NCBI GenBank assembly: GCA_022818135.1
Contig: JAFMSR010000019.1
Location: 36,022,375-36,086,374 of the forward strand
Source of the DNA: Saxidomus purpurata
Taxonomy: Eukaryota > Mollusca > Bivalvia > Venerida > Veneridae
DNA length: 64,000 nt
Reading direction: 5' to 3'
The notes under the pieces are model-generated. The model did no database searches. It saw only the letters and a list, made by a program, of their open reading frames with translations, and was not told the DNA's origin. Positions 55,291 through 64,000 of the stretch are shown one piece after another. The position numbers and the translations under genes are program-made. Position 1 is the first letter of the stretch. Each line of letters begins with the position of its first letter.

Positions 55291-56502
55291 TTACAATGAA
55301 ATTACTTGCCATTTGACAATATGAAACCATATTTCATCAAACTGTTCTTTTGTTCTTGCAAGAGTAACGATATTATCACAGTTTGCTGTATATTTTTTAT
55401 AACAGCTTAAAGCCTTCTGAACACTGATTTGTTTCCAGATTTTGCCTAGAAAGGTGTACTGTACACCGGGTACATTACCAGGTACGAGGCCATACAGATA
55501 TATATCGTCTATCCAGAAGAATGGTGTTATCTTCGCGGAACTGTAAAAAGCAGGTGTTAGGTCGTTTGTAAAGAAAACTAAATATCCATAACAAGCATAA
55601 GTAGGATAAAAACGAAGACCATTAAAATGTTCATGATGGACATACCATTTGCTTCCGTTATTTCTAAAAATATGCGATTTTCCTGGAGACCTGTACCTGC
55701 AAGATATCTTTCTAGATTGTGTCCAGTACTTTGGTAAAATATTAGCCAGAAACTTGAACATATCAACGACAACATCATCATCTACCTTTAAAATAATTTT
55801 TGCATTTCTGCATTTTGTTGAAAGCCACTTGTACGCCATAACACCCTTCAGTGTAAGGTTATGGTATGTATCTATGAAGTCACCTTGTAATATATCATTA
55901 TATTTATTGAACTCTTCTTCAATTATTTTTTGTTTCTTCTTATCACTTGTTCTTCCTAGGAGAAACAAAGTCCTTACGGTTGCTAGCGTTTTGTAATATG
56001 TTTGGTTTGTCCATGTCCTTCTCATAGATAAACGCCTTTCAAAATGGTCAGTTGCCGTATGTACTATCACCAAAATTGAAAGGTTTTTTACTGCCGAACA
56101 AAGATTCGGGTTCTCCAACAAATAAGGGGTGTAAATCGTCGAAATAGTTTGAGATGCGTTTATTATTTGCGACAAGTTAGGTTTTAGTGTTACTTTAGCT
56201 AAATTGTTATCGGTACAATAACGACACCGGGTATATGACGTGCGGTTTGTTAGTTTGTCCCAATATGTGCTGTTGATTTCGTCTACAGGATATTGTTCCA
56301 AGCCTTTCTGTTCTTTATCTTGTAAAGTTTCTGTCAGGGTTGAAATAAAATGTGGGTCAGCACTGTAATAAAGATTCACTGTTAATACACGATTTGAAAA
56401 CAATACATATATAACACCTCCAACCAGTAAAACTACAAATAATATTCTTAATATTTTTCGAAATGAGCACGAATGTCCAGAAGTTCTCTTGTTGTCATGC
56501 AT
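55291..56502 (-). CDS. Beta-1,3-galactosyltransferase-like enzyme (GT31), complete single exon
   Basis: 403 residues from the first in-frame ATG (56502); a TTG two codons upstream is preceded by a stop. Type II Golgi membrane protein: basic cytosolic tail, membrane anchor about residues 17-35, stem with sequons (N77, N86, N109, N115), catalytic domain from about 140. GT31 motifs in order: 'RRLSMRRTW' (156-164), 'LFLLGR' (179-184), 'GDFIDTYHNLTLKGVMAYKW' (207-226), DxD motif in 'KVDDDVVV' (Asp241-243, UDP-sugar/metal binding), 'YPTYACYGYLVFF' (299-311) and 'FFWIDDIYLYG' (328-338), where most relatives have EDVYVG, so the first acidic residue is Asp. Such enzymes add beta-1,3-linked galactose or GlcNAc to glycans; donor and acceptor cannot be told. 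Single-exon coding is usual in the family. A noncoding 5' exon is possible. Confidence 0.93.
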   Translation of the reverse strand: MHDNKRTSGHSCSFRKILRILFVVLLVGGVIYVLFSNRVLTVNLYYSADPHFISTLTETLQDKEQKGLEQYPVDEINSTYWDKLTNRTSYTRCRYCTDNNLAKVTLKPNLSQIINASQTISTIYTPYLLENPNLCSAVKNLSILVIVHTATDHFERRLSMRRTWTNQTYYKTLATVRTLFLLGRTSDKKKQKIIEEEFNKYNDILQGDFIDTYHNLTLKGVMAYKWLSTKCRNAKIILKVDDDVVVDMFKFLANILPKYWTQSRKISCRYRSPGKSHIFRNNGSKWYVHHEHFNGLRFYPTYACYGYLVFFTNDLTPAFYSSAKITPFFWIDDIYLYGLVPGNVPGVQYTFLGKIWKQISVQKALSCYKKYTANCDNIVTLARTKEQFDEIWFHIVKWQVISL

Positions 56503-56767
56503 ACTCAAATGATATGTCTAAAAGCTAACGTCGTCCATAAGAATATTCCATGCTATCGTCCAAATCGTTTAATACTGCATTTCCTGCAAAGGAAAACATC
56601 ATCCATGAATACTTTAGATAAACACGGGTTTCGTTGTTTTAACAAAGACCTAAAATACACAGTTAGAATTGATTGCAAACTTATTTGGTTTGAAAATAGT
56701 TACAGTGAATGAAATCTGTGAATAAAGAAAGCAAAACAAATTGAGTCGCATTACTTTAGGTACTTAA

Positions 56768-56866
56768 AGGGGGAACGTTCTAAACTGCTGACGAATTAGC
56801 TGACGATATAAGAATAGAGGCAAATGCTGACCACATAGGTAAAGAAGGATTATCGGAAAATGCTGA
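56768..56866 (+). repeat. Left TIR of the TTAA element
   Basis: Begins 'agggggaacgttctaaactg'. The subterminal block 'tgctgaccatatatgtaaag' is repeated once more just inside (56861-56890), so the left end has an extra copy of the motif. Confidence 0.88.
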
Positions 56867-58079
56867 CCATATATGTAAAGAAGGATATTTAAATCGCTCT
56901 CCTCTAATGATTGAGAGTTATTTCAGTGGTCAGAAGTAATTGTGATGCCGATGTTTATATTAGAATATAATAATTAAATATGTAATCAGGAAATGGTAGA
57001 TCTAAAAGTACTTTGACTAGAATATAATTTAATCGTTTTTTTACTATATTTGATAATAACTGACATTGTTAATTTGAATTCAGCCATAAAAATTAATAAC
57101 TATTTGATAATAAAGTGAAAATGTTGCTTTAAAAGTATTGTGAAGAAATATTGAAACTCTTTAATTGGTAGCTTGTTAATATTTAAATTACCAACTTAAA
57201 AGATAATACTAATTTAGAACCTACAGGATTGCTTCGCATTTATAATAATACACAACATAAATGTATTTGCCAACTAGCTGTAAATACAAGTGTTTTGTGA
57301 ATAAAGTGGAACATAGATTAGTCTTAAATATTATGAAACGTAGCATTTTAATATTTTGTGTTTCGAATGTGTTTTTTCTTATGTCAAACTTACAAAATCA
57401 TTCACTTAATGAATTTATCTTTTTGATTATTCATTATTCATGAAGAAGTTTGAAATTATGGACTATTGGACTATTTTTCACTCTTTTTTGTAAGTGCATT
57501 GAATTTTATAGTTATTATACAAACGTATGTTCATGAATTGATGCAAATCTTCAGTCAATATACCTGATTGCCCCTAGGGGCAGCCTGTATATTTAATGTT
57601 GGCACCTCCGATTTAATCCTATTATGTATATTACAACTGTTGGTGGTAATAAGTACTACACGTGTCAAAATGAGCGTATAGATAAACAAGCATATTAGGA
57701 ACAAGTGTGCTATGCAGTGCTATTATTGCGCATATAATGTATTCTTGTACGTACAGACATTCAAATATGAATAACTCATTGAGAAGCTTCTATTTCGTAA
57801 ATATTTTTGTCTTACCTTCTTTTCCCGTAATTATTTCAAGGAAGAAAATTGTATATATATTGAGTGAATCGGTAAATGGATATTAAACAGTACTTAGAAA
57901 CACGCAAACGAAAGAGCAACGTCAATCTTTTGTAACAAAAATTAATGCAATAAAGTTATTGTAGTTTTAGAATCAAATAAGAAACAACAACATTTGTCAA
58001 ACTGCAAGTCTCATTGTACATATTTGGATCATAATATTATTTCTACATTTTCTCAAAACATTTAAAATACTAGGATCAT

Positions 58080-58190
58080 ATAATGGAACCGATATCTATT
58101 ACTTTCATTGTATTTTGTAATATCCCTATGTTTTATCATGTTTATACCTCGGAAGAATAAAAGAAATGTTCTGTTCTATTCTGACTTGCT
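58080..58190 (+). repeat. LINE 3'-end fragment with TTCTG tail
   Basis: 'cggaagaataaaagaaatg' followed by 'ttctgttctattctg' resembles the 3' end and pentamer tail of the LINE at 12342-12390. Only about 100 bp is recognisable, consistent with a 5'-truncated insertion within the TTAA element. Confidence 0.55.
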
Positions 58191-58586
58191 ACAGTCTATC
58201 ATCGATAATCAACGACACGTGAAGCAATCACACCTGCTGATTAAACAATGTTATGATATTTTTGAGCAATAAACAGATTGATCAAGCACATAACCTCTTA
58301 TCAATAGATCAACAGATGGCACTTGCGTTGGCGTTGCAAAAAGTAAAAACCCTTTATATCACTTATTTTAACCCTTGCATATTAATTTTAAATATTACTC
58401 TTTTTTTTAATAGCTAATGTCACTGAGAGTTTGAACTTCTTTATATACATGTTAAAAATTTTGACAAAAAAAATGAAAATGACAGGAAGATTTTTATATT
58501 AAAAATTACCTATTTGATGTATATCATTACAATCAAATTTGATAAAATCACTTAACGAAAATAATAAACTGAATTTATGTTGTTTG

Positions 58587-59619
58587 TGATTCTATATAAG
58601 TGAACGTAGTCAGCACTTTGTGAGAAATGTAAAAACTGCTGACCAGTAAAATATAGTGTAAAGCCGTAGTTGCTGACCGATTCTATATAAGTGTATGTTG
58701 TCATCACTTTGTGAGAACATGTAAAAACTGCTGACCAGTTAAATATAGTGTAAAGCCGTTGTTGCTGACCGATTCTATATAAGTGTATGTGGTCAGCACT
58801 TTGTGAGAACATATAGAAACTGCTGACCACTTAAATATAGTGTAAAGCCGTAGTTGCTGACCGATTCTATATAAGTGTATGTAGTCAGCAATTTGTTTGA
58901 ACATGTAGAAACTGCTGACCAGTTAAATATAGTGTAAAGCCGTAGTTGCTGACCGATTCTATTCAAGCGTATGTGGTGAGCAGTTTGTCACTTTGTAAGA
59001 ATGTCTAGAAACTGCTGACCAGTTAAATATAGTGTAAAACCGTAGTTATCTGTCTAGAAACTGCTGACCAGTTAAATATAGTTTTAAACGTACGAGTAAA
59101 ACCGTAGTTATCTGAGTTATCTTAGATTAAAATGTTGTTCGTGATTCTATATAAGTGTATGTGGTCAGCACTTTGTGAGAACATGTAGAAACTGCTGACC
59201 AGTTAAATATAGTGTAAAGCCGTAGTTGCTGACCGATTCTATATACGTGTATGTGGTCAGCAATCTGCGAAAACGTGTAGAAACTGCTGACCAGTTAAAT
59301 ATAGTGTAAAGCCGTAGTTGCTGACCGATTCTATATAAGTGTATGTGGTCATCACTTTGTGAGAACGTGTAGAAACTGCTGACCAGTTAAATATAGTGTA
59401 AAGCCGTAGTTGCTGACCGATTCTATTCAAGCGTATGTGGTGAGCAGTTTGTCACTTTGTAAGAATGTCTAGAAACTGCTGACCAGTTAAATATAGTGTA
59501 AAGCCGTAGTTGCTGACCGATTCTATTCAAGCGTATGTGGTCAGCAGTTTGTCACTTTGTAAGAATGTCTAGAAACTGCTGACCAGTTAAATATAGTGTA
59601 AAACCGTAGTTATCTGGGT
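58587..59619 (+). repeat. Internal satellite: 92- and 100-bp monomers in two blocks
   Basis: 'ctgctgacca' recurs at about 58637, 58728, 58820, 58912, 59012, 59061, 59192, 59284, 59376, 59476 and 59576. Most spacings are 92 or 100 bp; the 100-bp type carries an extra 'gtttgtcac'. Each monomer has 'gtatgtggtcagca', the complement of the TIR word 'tgctgaccacata', so every monomer contains both orientations of the terminal motif. Start and end sequences ('gttgttcgtgattctat' ... 'ttagattaaaa') recur once with a 554-bp offset (58579 and 59133), showing that the array was itself duplicated. Minus-strand frames here are only translations of the repeat. Confidence 0.93.
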
Positions 59620-59920
59620 ACAATTAGATTAAAACGTGGAAAATAAAATATATAAAACATATTATAGCAATTGCTAATAGTTTTATCCATATTACTGCTG
59701 AAATTCACATAATAGAAACATACATTATGTTAGAAATTGGTTGTATTTATATTGCATAATTTTGTTGCTATTAGTTGTATGAAATTAGATAAATCGACTG
59801 ATAATAAAATATATCAAACATAATTTAGACATTTAAGTTGTTTATTCTTTTTGTTCACATATACCCAATCTATGATAAATACAGTGACTGGTTGCAATTT
59901 CCTTCTATATATATATATAT

Positions 59921-60019
59921 CGTTAGCATTTTCCAATAATCCTTCTTTACCTATGTGGTCAGCAGTTTTCCTCTATTCTTATATCGAAAGCTAATTCGTC
60001 AGCAGTTTAGTGCGTCCCC
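59921..60019 (-). repeat. Right TIR of the TTAA element
   Basis: Complement of the left TIR, ending 'cagtttagtgcgtcccc' before TTAA. It differs from the left by scattered substitutions (for example 'gaacgttc' against 'gacgcac'). Confidence 0.88.
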
Positions 60020-60029
60020 TTAAAGGGAC

Positions 60030-60290
60030 ATCTATATAGAAATGATAAGAGCTGCACGCAATGCAACACCATAGACACGTTTCAGCACGTAGTATTCCAT
60101 TGTCCAAACTTTACAATACGAAGGAAAAATTAAGAAAATAGATTAATAAAATTAGGCCAAATATCATTTACTACAAAACCTTTCAGGATCCGACAATAGA
60201 AGTAGCACAGGAAATCCGCACAGTTATATTCCAGTTTATGAGAAATATTGTATATATTGAATATCAAGATAGGATGTAATTTCATAAAGA
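60030..60290 (+). pseudogene. Non-LTR retrotransposon ORF2 C-terminal fragment
   Basis: The frame from about 60040 reads 'NDKSCTQCNTIDTFQHVVFH' and 'CPNFTIRRKN', a CxxC...H...C zinc-knuckle-like cluster typical of the C-terminus of jockey/CR1-type ORF2, then after a stop 'NRLIKLGQISFTTKPF'. Divergent from the 10746-11674 copy. It abuts the right end of the TTAA element, which may have inserted into it. Confidence 0.6.
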
Positions 60291-62074
60291 TTCAAACCTG
60301 CTAAAACTGTTACATGTACAAGACAGATAGATACAGAACATTTAAAGCGTGTATGAACTATGACGGGATCAGTAAGGGGCCAGCGCTTCTTTGCTATGAG
60401 GGATTAGGGCGGCACCCGAGGTCTCTCAGGTGTAAATTCCCTTCACTGTGGCACTATTGGTACCATGCCGTGAGTCCGTGCTAAGTCTGAGCAACCAATA
60501 ACCAAACGTCAAATATACACTAAACATTCTCATTGGGACCCTTAGAATTAAATACCCCACATCTAATGGGGTGTTCTGAAAGCTTTTCAGTGAGCTATAC
60601 AAAATTTAGTACATGTACACCTATATATAAAAATATAACCCACGTGACAAGCTCGGTATATAAGAGAGCTGATCAGATAGTAACTTAACCAATCATGATA
60701 TAAGAGACAAAACAAACGGACCAATCAGGAACGAGAAACCAGAAAGGGGTTTTGGCAGTAAACCAATATCAAGACAAAATGACAAAGAATGAAAACTGAC
60801 AAACTGACAAATTGACAAACAATAATAACTGACCACATCACAAAAAAATGTGACTGGAGCTCAATAGTTAGATTGTTTATTAGTTATGATAGTTAATACA
60901 AATGTTATCATTTTAGCAAAATGTGTGTCCGAGTACAAATATTTGATACATGTACCTACCAAGGAATAAGTAGTGTATGTGGCAACAAAACATCAAGCCC
61001 TATGCATTTACAAACCCCCAGTGATTGTAGAACAGGAAAATGAAATATATACTCGACAGAAATTAATAGGAAAATGACTGAAAGTGCACTGAAAATACAA
61101 CAGGTTATAAAATTGACCGTCTAGACAAGAAAATGCATACCAAAAGCCAATTATTCTGGTCAAACTCACAAAAATCAATGAATAGTCCGTGAGGTAGGAT
61201 TCCTAGTTATTACAAAAGGTGCAAAAGATACTATTTATAAATGGTCTATAAGCAGTAATCTACTGCCACACAGCACACGGTTTCAATAGTTCTCAACGAG
61301 CACCTGTTATATTTCAATACGGTCCGTGCGCACTAACAATCAAAGTAGCTCACTCAGCTTACAATGTAGGATAAATCAAATGATTAGCTTCACACAAAAT
61401 ATCTTTCAAATCATCTTAACTTTCGCAACCACTTTTCGATCAACCATAGGTGGAATAGAAAAGACTAAAGCTACACTTTTAAAAATAATACTCAGTCACA
61501 AAAGAAAGAGGACAAAAACACCATACGTCAGACAATAGTTTTGGATAGACATCCAGGACTGGGACTCCCACAGCCTTTTCGAAGACTTCATCAGTTAAGA
61601 ATTACACTTACCAATCTCATATGGTCTACTTCCAGCCACATATTTATAATAAGATTTACAATAGAAATGCTCACAACGGCATAACTAATAAATAATATTT
61701 TGATAGAATACAGCACAAATTATCTGTTGAGTGGCTACTTGTAATACAAATTTCTATTATTATTAAAACCGTCCATACACTCAGTGCACTTTTACATCCG
61801 GGTCCGTGCTTAATCAATTCAGACAATTAATCATATCTTTTATTTTAACATTATTGCATATGTAACTATATATAGTATCAAATTTGCCTTGACTTATGTG
61901 GATATGGGCCGATAAAACGATCACGTGACGCAGTGTGCCAATAACTCATATCGGCACACTTCCTAGTGTTCCAGACCATTCATTTTGAGGCTATTTCCGG
62001 TCAACTGTGCAGCAACGCTAGACCGTCGGCACGTGAAAACGTCGACGTAATTGACAACGTAGACGTAACGGAAA
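60291..62074. other. No gene recognised
   Basis: No convincing coding frame. 'ggtccgtgc' words at 61321 and 61801 recall the block at 25801/35783. 61555-61605 holds a conserved-looking stem-rich sequence of unknown origin. Confidence 0.4.
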
Positions 62075-62230
62075 ATGGCCTCCGAGAGATCACTGAAGTC
62101 TCTATCTCACCGTTTATTGAATTTAAATGTGCTTATTGAGCAGTCAAAAACTCTAAAAGCTAGGTACCCACGATCCAGACAAAAAACTAGGTCAATCGCA
62201 CTAATAGATCTCATTGGTAGCCGCGGTTGA
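62075..62230 (+). CDS. Small candidate ORF or first exon (51 codons)
   Basis: 'gaaaATGGcc' gives a strong start context. The product starts 'MASERSLKSLSHRLLNLNVL' and is basic, with a predicted amphipathic segment and no known domain. The preceding 100 bp are CpG-richer and contain several 'gacgtaa' half-CRE words, which is promoter-like. Donor-like 'cag|gtaaat' lies at 62287-62294, but beyond the stop codon. The pol III-like or repeat alternatives were not supported. Confidence 0.25.
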   Translation: MASERSLKSLSHRLLNLNVLIEQSKTLKARYPRSRQKTRSIALIDLIGSRG

Positions 62231-62761
62231 CCTATTTTCGGCAACCAATCAAATCCATCTGGAAAACACTGACAGGAAACTGCAGTCAGGTAAATTTTAT
62301 CTCCAACATTTCGGCATTTAATTTATACCTTTGATTAAGGCATGAAGGGAGATATGCCGAGATATCAACGTGGCATAAGTTCATAACTTATCCTCAGGTC
62401 ATACCTTTATAAAACCAATGAAACTAAGAGTCGCATAACTTCGTGAAGGAGTTTCTCCTTCTTTGTAGAAAGATATCTGTTCTGTTCTTCGGAAATATCA
62501 TTGAGACATTTTACTGCAGCTATAGTGATTATTAGTATCACATTATACACAGATATGTGAAGGACAGTATGAAGTGTCTGCCTGTCCTAGAAATTAGCAT
62601 TTACCTTCTATCCCCAAGTCTCTAAGACCATTGCAACTAGAATCCGAGACGTGATACTAAATTTTATTGATGATGAAGACAATAGCCTGTCCGTGGGTCC
62701 ACTGTATGAACACTACACTTGATACGGCATTGTTAAACAGGATAGAGAGCGGTTTGGTGAT

Positions 62762-62797
<36 letters not shown>

Positions 62798-62811
62798 CCC
62801 TAACCCTAACC
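62762..62811 (-). repeat. Interstitial telomeric repeat (CCCTAA)8
   Basis: Eight near-perfect CCCTAA units with one CCCTAAA variant, i.e. TTAGGG on the minus strand. This is the animal telomere unit found in bivalves. At 50 bp inside unique sequence it is an interstitial tract, probably from double-strand-break repair or a telomere-associated element, not a chromosome end. Confidence 0.95.
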
Positions 62812-64000
62812 ATTACACTTCCTGAGAAGATCAAAGTCACAGTGACTCAACTTCCTCTGATAAAAATGGTGTTTTAGACACATAATAAAGCAATGCGTAT
62901 TGTAATCGACTTCAACTAATGTGACTTTCTAAAAATGTAATAATGTACTCCTAGCAAGAATGCATTTCATTTTGTAGAATCGTTTAAACTGAACAAAACA
63001 ATAGCAATTTCTACATTATGTTTCAAGATACAGCCAGATAACAACACCCCTTATATGAGTTAGTTCTAATGAATAATGAGCAAAACTACTTCACCTGCAC
63101 CTTAAATAGTTTCATCACGATTTATTCGTGATCAATTATTCCGCCATTGATGCATGCAAGTATGTATGCCGTTATTTCCAGTCAATTAACATAAAACACT
63201 TAAGTTTTATGAATTATAAGGTTCCATTGACAAAATAGTCTGGTACTGCCATGTGAAACGGGTAAGATAACTCTGAATAAACCTTTATAATATTTCAGGA
63301 TCTTACATTCTGTCTAATTTTTAATAGCATTGTTTTATTAATCATTTATTTCAACAAACATAATTTTATGAAATATACATGTACAATTATTTTGCATACA
63401 AATACAGTATATGCTGTCACTCTTCCAATTTCCTTGGATTATTTATTTAGAAAAAAAAACTATAAAAAAAGAAAATAAAAAAGGGGGAAAGATGATTTTT
63501 TGTGTCGTTTCCAGTGCAATTTAGTTATTTCTGATTTTCTGTCTTATACAATGTATATGCGAGTCTTGATAAAAAAATTAGTACGAGATTCTGTTGTGTA
63601 AAACTCAGAACACTTTAATAATTCCCCATTTTAAATTATGATGTTGGACTTCTTTTTCTACATCGATTCTGTTTTTTAAGTAATTTAAAAAAAATGTCAA
63701 AATAGGATAGCTTTTTCCTGTATTTCTTTTGAAATATAAAGGACATCAAATATATAAGAAAGATTTCCATATTACTTTTCATCTTATTTTGTAATATTCC
63801 AAAACTTGTGTTTTCTTAAAACATTTCAAAGTGTTAGCTTTTTAAAAACTCACTAGATTTATTCCATACGACTTTAGCATACGTATATGTTCAAAAAAAA
63901 AAATGTTCTTGACTTTCACAATGCATATTACAGAAGTCGCATACATTTGTGTTACCTATTCCTTTTTGATAAAGTTGTGTTCGTTGGCATGATATATTTA
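62812..64000. other. No gene recognised
   Basis: Very AT-rich with several homopolymer A/T runs (for example 63450-63480, 63890-63903). No coding, RNA or repeat feature named. Confidence 0.5.

Larger units (their letters stand above)
56768..60019. mobile_element. TTAA-flanked 3.25-kb element with 99-bp terminal inverted repeats
   Basis: The left end 56768-56866 and the complement of the right end 59921-60019 match over about 99 bp: 'ctaaactgctgacgaattag', 'gatataagaatagagg', 'tgctgaccacataggtaaag', 'aaggattat'. TTAA lies immediately outside both ends (56764-56767 and 60020-60023). TTAA target duplication is the hallmark of piggyBac and Kolobok transposons. No ORF above about 60 codons resembles a transposase, so it is non-autonomous. 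The interior holds a LINE 3'-end fragment and a satellite array. It lies about 265 bp upstream of the glycosyltransferase start. Confidence 0.88.

Noticed and set aside
57550..57600. 14-bp perfect palindrome 'tgcccctaggggca' as a regulatory site
   Set aside because: A single short palindrome with no partner or context; chance cannot be excluded.
58552..58904. Minus-strand frames with repeated 'YRIGQQ' units
   Set aside because: They are translations of the 92-bp satellite monomer; the period and lack of other coding evidence make a real repeat protein unlikely.
61555..61605. Hammerhead-ribozyme-like sequence on the minus strand ('ctgatga' followed by a 6-bp stem)
   Set aside because: The conserved CTGATGA box and a possible stem II are present, but the required GAAA after stem II is absent (GTGG instead), so the catalytic core is not formed.

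Overview
The window looks like a stretch of an AT-rich, gene-poor animal nuclear genome, most likely a bivalve mollusc. Reasons: a multi-exon animal carbohydrate sulfotransferase and a single-exon type II beta-1,3-glycosyltransferase; an interstitial CCCTAA (TTAGGG-type) telomeric tract; non-LTR, BEL/Pao, tyrosine-recombinase, hAT and Tc1/mariner remnants; tRNA-derived SINEs; and degenerate dispersed repeats of a style I associate with bivalves. The species assignment is inference. There is no bacterial or organellar gene organisation.

Likely host genes are few. (1) A C2H2 zinc-finger protein at 26154-27116 (+) has a plausible splice acceptor just before its ATG and a coding minisatellite. 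(2) The last coding exon of a Golgi-type carbohydrate sulfotransferase lies at 36401-37510 (-); its upstream exons are not seen. (3) A complete single-exon beta-1,3-galactosyltransferase-like GT31 enzyme lies at 55291-56502 (-). Genes 2 and 3 are both glycan-modifying Golgi enzymes, 18 kb apart on the same strand; no direct link can be shown. Weaker candidates are a first coding exon with a consensus donor at 18568-18657 (+) and a small promoter-proximal ORF at 62075-62230 (+).

Layout. 0-5.5 kb: old dispersed repeats and a young 455-bp tandem duplication. 5.5-14.3 kb: a nested mobile-element nest. A broken APE-type non-LTR retrotransposon (6.9-12.4 kb) has its reverse transcriptase split by a composite insertion of about 1.8 kb. 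That insertion contains a tRNA-headed SINE-like unit and a TIR element with 9-bp target duplications carrying a broken SGNH-hydrolase-like ORF. Two divergent copies of another unidentified ORF family flank the nest in opposite orientations. 15.8-17.9 kb: a foldback hairpin and an internally deleted Tc1/mariner-like element. 23.5-25.7 kb: a degenerate tandem repeat and a BEL/Pao remnant. 34.4-35.1 kb: a hairpin and interleaved inverted repeats. 39.3-40.8 kb: hAT remnant plus foldback. 43 kb: a microsatellite-bearing module with two near-identical partners at 2.6 and 6.8 kb. 47.3-48.1 kb: an array of short CCGTAT/ATACGG palindromes interrupted by a SINE. 49.0-51.8 kb: a wrecked DIRS/Ngaro-like retrotransposon (SGNH, gag-like, RNase H, tyrosine recombinase) hit by a second copy of that SINE. 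56.8-60.0 kb: a 3.25-kb TTAA-flanked element with 99-bp TIRs and an internal 92/100-bp satellite that carries the TIR motif.

The most unusual items are the TTAA element whose internal satellite appears built from its own terminal motif, the palindrome array, the TIR element with an SGNH-hydrolase ORF, and the recurrent 137-151 bp foldbacks found near perfect TGACGTCA octamers. Everything here was read by eye; no alignment or database search was run, so coordinates of repeat edges are approximate (about 10 bp or more).
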